Shown here in pieces: positions 59,802 through 64,000 of a DNA stretch of 64,000 nucleotides; positions within the stretch are counted from its first letter, which is position 1, and every line of letters begins with the position of its first letter. The stretch is taken from positions 1,116,001 to 1,180,000 of the forward strand of contig NZ_FUIH01000007.1 of assembly GCF_900162695.1 (NCBI RefSeq). Reading direction: 5' to 3'. Position numbers and translations under genes: made by a program. The notes beneath the pieces were generated by a model. That model was not told where the DNA came from, did no database searches, and saw nothing but the letters and a program-made list of their open reading frames with translations. This stretch comes from Virgibacillus siamensis (GTDB lineage: Bacteria > Bacillota > Bacilli > Bacillales > Amphibacillaceae).

Positions 59802-60826
59802 TGACATTAAAAGAAAAATTGAAAAATAGTCAGATTCTATTGGCAAAGCGCCCAAAAGGGATGCCAACAAAAGAGAATTTTACATTTAAAGACAGTCCTG
59901 TACCACAACCGGAAGAAGGAGAGGTTCTTGTTAAAACAATCTATTTATCTGTTGATCCGTATATGAGGGGCAGGATGGATGATGCAAAATCGTATGTGAA
60001 ACCTTTCGAATTAAATGAGATGATCTGTGGCGGAATTATTGGAGAGGTCGTTTTATCTGATTCAGATCAGTTAAGCGTCGGTGATAAAGTAGTCGGGACG
60101 CTCGGATGGCAGCGATATAACGTTATTCAGGAATCCAAGGTACGTAAAATTGATGAAACAATCGCTCCTCTGACCGCATACCTGAGTGTCCTTGGCTTAA
60201 CTGGCTTGACTGCTTATTTTGGTCTGCTTGATATTGGTCAGCCAAAAGAAGGGGAAACAGTTGTTGTATCCGGTGCAGCAGGAGCGGTTGGTATGATCGT
60301 TGGACAGATTGCCAAAATTAAAGGAGCTCGAGTTGTCGGAATTGCTGGTTCCGATGAAAAGACAACCTATTTAAAGAAGGAACTTGGCTTTGACGAAACG
60401 ATTAACTATAAAACCTCTCCAAATATGGAACAGGCGCTTGAGAAAGCCTGTCCAAATGGAATAGATATATATTTTGACAATGTCGGCGGACCAATTTCTG
60501 ACGCAGCGATAAATCTATTAAATGAATTTGCACGCATCCCTCTTTGCGGTGCGATTTCGTCTTATAACCGGACTGACGGTGATCTAGGTCCAAGAATTCA
60601 GACAAAACTCATTAAGAGCCGTGGATTGATCAAAGGCTTTATCATTGGTGACTATGCTGACCGTTTCAGTGAAGGTATCCGAGATCTTTCAAGCTGGTTA
60701 GCCAAGGGAAAACTGAAATATGAAGAAAATATTGTGGAAGGATTTGAGAACGTACCAGAAGCTTTTCTCGGGTTGTTTAAAGGTGAAAATCTTGGCAAGC
60801 AACTCATAAAAGTCGATGGGGAATAA
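59801..60826 (+). CDS. NADP-dependent MDR oxidoreductase (YfmJ/leukotriene-B4 dehydrogenase-like)
   Basis: 341 aa. The medium-chain reductase family without zinc ligands: SVDPYMRGRMDD near 47, cofactor motif VSGAAGAVGMIVGQIAK near 155 and YFDNVGG near 220. It reduces double bonds of alpha,beta-unsaturated aldehydes and ketones with NADPH. Coupled to ohr, it probably removes reactive carbonyls that arise from lipid peroxides. Confidence 0.88.
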   Translation: MTLKEKLKNSQILLAKRPKGMPTKENFTFKDSPVPQPEEGEVLVKTIYLSVDPYMRGRMDDAKSYVKPFELNEMICGGIIGEVVLSDSDQLSVGDKVVGTLGWQRYNVIQESKVRKIDETIAPLTAYLSVLGLTGLTAYFGLLDIGQPKEGETVVVSGAAGAVGMIVGQIAKIKGARVVGIAGSDEKTTYLKKELGFDETINYKTSPNMEQALEKACPNGIDIYFDNVGGPISDAAINLLNEFARIPLCGAISSYNRTDGDLGPRIQTKLIKSRGLIKGFIIGDYADRFSEGIRDLSSWLAKGKLKYEENIVEGFENVPEAFLGLFKGENLGKQLIKVDGE

Positions 60827-60868
60827 CGAATTAGGAATAAGGAAATGCATGATGAAGGAGGACCCAAA

Positions 60869-61798
60869 TTGAAAGCAGTTATTATTGAAAAATACGGCGG
60901 GATTGATGAGTTAAAGTATACGGAAATAGACGAACCAAATTTGAAAGACAATGATGTTTTGATTGAGATAGCAGCTACGTCCGTAAACCCCGTTGATTGG
61001 AAAATACGTGAGGGATATCTGAAAGGAATGCTGGATTATAACTTTCCGCTTACTCTCGGTTTGGATGCCGCAGGAACAATAAAAGAGTTAGGAAAAAAAG
61101 TGACGAAATTCAGGGTCGGAGACAAGGTATTTACCCGGCCGGATATAACCCGTAATGGAACTTATGCGGAATATGTAGCTGTTGATGAAAACCTTGTTGC
61201 AAAAAAACCGGAAAATCTATCTTTTGAAGAAGCTGCATCAATTCCGCTTGTTGGATTAACATCGTGGCAATGTCTTGATGACTTTGCTGACATCAAACAA
61301 GGTGACAAAGTGTTAATTCACGCTGGATCAGGGGGAGTTGGAAGTTTTGCCATTCAACTCGCAAAATCCTTGGGTGCCTGGGTGGCAACGACTTGCAGCA
61401 CGAAAAATATTGAATTTGTTAAATCGCTGGGGGCAGACAAAGTTATTGATTACCGCATCGAAGATTTCACACAGGTTCTTGCCGATATGGACATTGTGTT
61501 TGATACGCTTGGTGGTGATATCCAGACGCAAAGTTATGATGTTTTAAAAGAAGAAGGTGTTCTGGTTTCTATTGCTGGTCAGCCTGATCAGGAATTAGCC
61601 CAAACGAAAAAGGTGAAGGCGGGGTATGTTTTCCTTGAACCTGATGGTGAACAGCTTGCCAAGATCGGGGAAATGACTGAACAAGGAAAGATCCGTGCAA
61701 ATGTAGGGACAGTTATGAAACTTGAGGAGATTCAAGAAGCCCACCGATTAAGTGAAACACATCATGCCAAAGGAAAAATTGTCCTCCGTGTGGGGTAA
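60869..61798 (+). CDS. Zinc-independent MDR quinone oxidoreductase-like protein
   Basis: 309 aa from TTG 60869, with GAAGGAGGA upstream; the frame is open from ATG 60845. GroES-like N-terminal domain (AATSVNPVDWKIREG near 33; LGLDAAGTI near 60) and Rossmann domain with IHAGSGGVGSFAIQLAK near 148, then VFDTLGGD near 210. Members reduce quinones or enones with NAD(P)H. Follows the YfmJ-like gene by 42 bp, so probably part of the peroxide-response operon. Confidence 0.87.
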   Translation: MKAVIIEKYGGIDELKYTEIDEPNLKDNDVLIEIAATSVNPVDWKIREGYLKGMLDYNFPLTLGLDAAGTIKELGKKVTKFRVGDKVFTRPDITRNGTYAEYVAVDENLVAKKPENLSFEEAASIPLVGLTSWQCLDDFADIKQGDKVLIHAGSGGVGSFAIQLAKSLGAWVATTCSTKNIEFVKSLGADKVIDYRIEDFTQVLADMDIVFDTLGGDIQTQSYDVLKEEGVLVSIAGQPDQELAQTKKVKAGYVFLEPDGEQLAKIGEMTEQGKIRANVGTVMKLEEIQEAHRLSETHHAKGKIVLRVG

Positions 61799-61840
61799 GG
61801 GAAGTGGACAGATTTTACAAACGAATTTTTTCAGAGAAAG

Positions 61841-62118
61841 GAGTGACATCACCAACGATTCACCGTATGGCTTAAGCGGAGCCGTCCATTCTTATTCCTT
61901 AGAACATGGGGTAAACATCGCTAGAAGACTTCATATCGGTATGGTTCATGTCAATGATCACCGTTAATGACGAGTTCCACGTCCCGTTTGGCGGGGAAAA
62001 AGAATCAGGTCTTGGTCGATTTAATGGGAACTGGATTCTTGACGAATTCACAACAGTACAATGGGTATCTGTCCAACACGAAAGACGCGATTATGGTCTT
62101 ATTTTGATTAAGGGCTAG
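61841..62118 (+). pseudogene. C-terminal relic of an aldehyde dehydrogenase, frameshifted
   Basis: The text NDSPYGLSGAVHSYSLEHG, IARRLHIGMVHVND, then in the next frame VNDEFHVPFGGEKESGLGRF and EFTTVQWVSVQ is the last fifth of an NAD(P) aldehyde dehydrogenase. One base is missing near 61,964 (between NDH and VNDE). The catalytic Cys/Glu part is absent. A decayed fragment after the two reductases. Confidence 0.85.
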
Positions 62119-62308
62119 CGTGGTAAAATAGAATAAAAGTTCAATATCGCATCCATACTTGATGAATTCGGTATTGATAGCGTATAAGAGACTGCTTAAT
62201 GGAATTGATTCGATTGTTTAATCCTATTAGAGAAGACAAATTTAAATATTAGGATGAAAAGTAACCGCCAGTTGGAGCTGTGAAATTATTATAAGAGGAG
62301 CTGTTGAT

Positions 62309-62947
62309 ATGAAAGTATTAGTGATCGGTGCATATGGACAAATTGGGCAACATATTTTATCTGTCCTGGACAAGAGCGAACATCAAGCAAAGGCGATGAT
62401 TCGCAACGAAAATCAGGCGAATGAACTAGAACATTTAGGGGCGGAGGTTGTTGTTGCTGATTTAGAGCAGGATTTTTCTTATGCTTTTGACGGTTGCGAT
62501 GCGGTGATTTTTACCGCTGGTTCCGGTGGCCATACCGGTCCTGAAAAAACGGAATTGGTGGATCGCCAAGGTGCTATGAAGGCGGTGAACGAGGCAGAAA
62601 ATAATCATGTAAAGCGTTTTATCATGGTCAGTTCGATGAATGCTGATACCCCTGATAATGGCCCGGAGTCCATGAAATATTATTTCAAAGCAAAAGGCGA
62701 TGCGGACAAAAACCTGCAATCCAGTCATTTGAATTATACCATTCTCCGTCCCGGAAGGTTATTAAACGAACCTGCCAATGGGACCATTACCGCGGCGGAA
62801 CATATCGAAGACCGTTCCAATGGCATTCCGCGTGCTGATGTAGCGCAAGTTGCTGTCACTTCACTAGATACAGAAAATACATCCCATCGGGTGTTTGAAA
62901 TTCTGTCAGGCGATGTTCCGATTGAAGAGGCACTAAGGAATGTCTAA
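62309..62947 (+). CDS. NAD(P)-binding SDR/NmrA-like protein (YhfK type)
   Basis: 212 aa after AAGAGGAG. Rossmann motif VIGAYGQIGQHI at residues 5-16, DAVIFTAGSGG near 70, VSSMNADTPDNG near 110 and the YYFKAK segment (Y/K) near 128. An atypical extended SDR related to B. subtilis YhfK. Probable NAD(P)H-linked reductase or redox sensor; substrate unknown. Confidence 0.85.
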   Translation: MKVLVIGAYGQIGQHILSVLDKSEHQAKAMIRNENQANELEHLGAEVVVADLEQDFSYAFDGCDAVIFTAGSGGHTGPEKTELVDRQGAMKAVNEAENNHVKRFIMVSSMNADTPDNGPESMKYYFKAKGDADKNLQSSHLNYTILRPGRLLNEPANGTITAAEHIEDRSNGIPRADVAQVAVTSLDTENTSHRVFEILSGDVPIEEALRNV

Positions 62948-63070
62948 GGAATTTGCGAGTAATGAAAGTATTTATATGATTTGCGATTGGTTGTTTTTAT
63001 TATAGGAAGGTACATTTATTTTTGTAAATAATCTTTTTTAAGGTGAAGTTATAAAGGGGAGGCAAAAACA

Positions 63071-63745
63071 TTGAATGAAAAATACCAGCTATTATTTGAA
63101 TCCTTTTCTTTTCCAAATGGTACCCGATTGAAGAATCGTATGGTCATGGCCCCCATGACCAACTGGTCCTCAAATTCGGACGGAACGGTTTCTGATGATG
63201 AAGTGAAATATTATAAACGTCGTTCAAAAGGCGTCAGCATGGTCGTCACAGCCTGTGCCAATGTGACAGCAGGCGGCAAAGGCTTCTCCGGCGAAATTGG
63301 CGTGCACAATGATGATATGATCCCGGGATTAAGAAGGTTGGCGACAACGATTCAAGATCAAGGCGCCAAAGCGGTCTTGCAAATTTATCATGGTGGACGG
63401 TTGTGTCCACCGGATTTAGTCCCAAATGGGGACATTGTCAGTGCTAGTGCAGTTCCGGCAGGAGAGAACGAACCGGTTCCCCGTGCATTAGAGGATGGCG
63501 AAATTAAGGAAATCATTCATGCGTATGGGGAGGGCGCCCGTCGAGCCATTCAAGCCGGATTCGACGGGGTTGAAATCCATGGAGCGAATGGATACCTGAT
63601 CCATCAGTTCTTTTCTCCTCATTCAAATCATCGTGACGACCACTGGGGTGGAAGCCTGAAAAAACGAATGAACTTTCCATTGGCTGTCATCAATGAGATC
63701 CAGAAAAACGTGGGTGACCACGCAAAAGATCCATTCATCGTGGGG
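63071..63745 (+). pseudogene. Old Yellow Enzyme-family NADH:flavin oxidoreductase, 3' truncated
   Basis: Starts TTG 63071 after GGGGAGG. OYE TIM-barrel text runs correctly for about 224 residues: NRMVMAPMTNWSSN near 25, YHGGRLCPPD near 105, FDGVEIHGANGYLIHQFFSP near 170 and HWGGSLKKRM near 195. After PFIVG (about 63,743) homology stops and the frame runs into antisense of another gene until 63877. About 140 residues of the barrel, with the rest of the FMN phosphate site, are lost, so it is probably non-functional. Confidence 0.85.
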
Positions 63746-64000
63746 CACAGGACAAGTGCATCACTTATTTCAGACAATCCAATGGCAGCTCTGTGCCTTG
63801 TACCAAGGGTTCTCTCCCTTGGATTTTGTTGCGAGAGTGGAAGAATATTTCCGGCTGATATGATTGTATTCCTTTGAATTAATACAGCTCCGTCGTGCAA
63901 GGGGCTCCCTGGATAAAATATAGATTCTAATAAAGCATATGAGAGGTCCGCATCAACAAGGGTGCCGGAATGCATAGCTACCTCCAGTGAATTTTTCCTT
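63746..64000 (-). pseudogene. cdaS: Diadenylate cyclase (CdaS-like DAC domain) fragment, truncated at a breakpoint
   Basis: On the minus strand, entering from beyond the window: MHSGTLVDADLSYALLESIF, HDGAVLIQ with the DGA motif, and GTRHRAAIGLSE with the RHR motif, i.e. the catalytic core of a c-di-AMP cyclase. Near ISDALVL (about 63,746) homology ends and the frame runs on through antisense OYE sequence to 63628. The C-terminus is thus lost, and the 5' end is outside the window. CdaS is the sporulation-specific enzyme in B. subtilis. Confidence 0.82.

Noticed and set aside
63628..63975. A 115-residue minus-strand gene as an intact protein
   Set aside because: Only its first part is a diadenylate cyclase; after about 63,746 it is antisense to the OYE gene, so the frame is chimeric.
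30852..64000. Restriction-modification, toxin-antitoxin or known phage-defence systems in the accessory region
   Set aside because: I looked for methyltransferase, nuclease, retron, CBASS-like and toxin motifs. The only reverse transcriptases are group II maturases, and the diadenylate cyclase is a housekeeping-type fragment.

Overview
The window is from a low-GC, endospore-forming Firmicute of the family Bacillaceae. It carries spoIIIE/ftsK, spoVS, cotE and ricA, and gene order over the first 31 kb follows the Bacillus subtilis block dapG-dapA-tepA-ylzJ-spoIIIE-ymfC ... ymfFHIJK-rodZ-pgsA-cinA-recA-rny-ymdB-spoVS-miaB-ricA-cotE-mutS-mutL. Protein sequences and AT-rich codon use look like the Virgibacillus/Lentibacillus/Oceanobacillus group, but I cannot name a species.

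Core part (1-30,851, all on the + strand). It covers lysine/dipicolinate synthesis (dapG, dapA), a ClpP-like protease (tepA), the DNA translocase, a GntR regulator followed by a complete nucleoside ABC importer of the NupNOPQ type, an M16 peptidase pair (ymfF/ymfH), a short-chain reductase, rodZ, pgsA, cinA, recA (LexA-type box and a good sigma-A promoter), RNase Y, ymdB, spoVS, miaB, ricA, cotE and mutS-mutL. tdh-kbl, which lie between spoVS and miaB in B. subtilis, are absent. Most transcription units end in clear stem-loop terminators. A degenerate 21-bp tandem repeat lies between cotE and mutS.

Accessory part (30,852-64,000). It starts with an integrase relic directly after mutL, then a group II intron with its maturase. 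Next comes a heat-shock cluster: two related hsp20 genes and a RibT-like acetyltransferase. Each has the same promoter layout (-35 TTTACA or TTTATA, 17 bp, -10 TATATA) and a CIRCE (HrcA) operator, perfect in one case and degenerate in two. Both hsp20 genes are preceded by a mini-ORF resembling only the Hsp20 N-terminus. A DUF3231 gene and unknown small or membrane proteins sit among them.

From about 40 to 57 kb there is a run of mostly single-gene units: lipoproteins, MerR-TipAS regulator, flavin reductase, adaA-adaB, RidA, VOC protein, DUF6429, small membrane proteins, alpha/beta hydrolase, GNAT, MFS pump with divergent XRE-TPR regulator. They are punctuated by a repeated imperfect palindrome with a GGGCGC left arm. 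An IS110-family element lies beside one copy, and a second group II intron splits another copy exactly. This cassette-like array is the most unusual structure here.

The last 7 kb hold an IS4-family element with an in-frame stop, an ohrR/ohr peroxide module with two MDR oxidoreductases, an aldehyde dehydrogenase relic, an NAD(P)-binding SDR protein, and a rearrangement breakpoint where a truncated Old Yellow Enzyme gene abuts, tail to tail, a truncated diadenylate cyclase (cdaS-like) gene.
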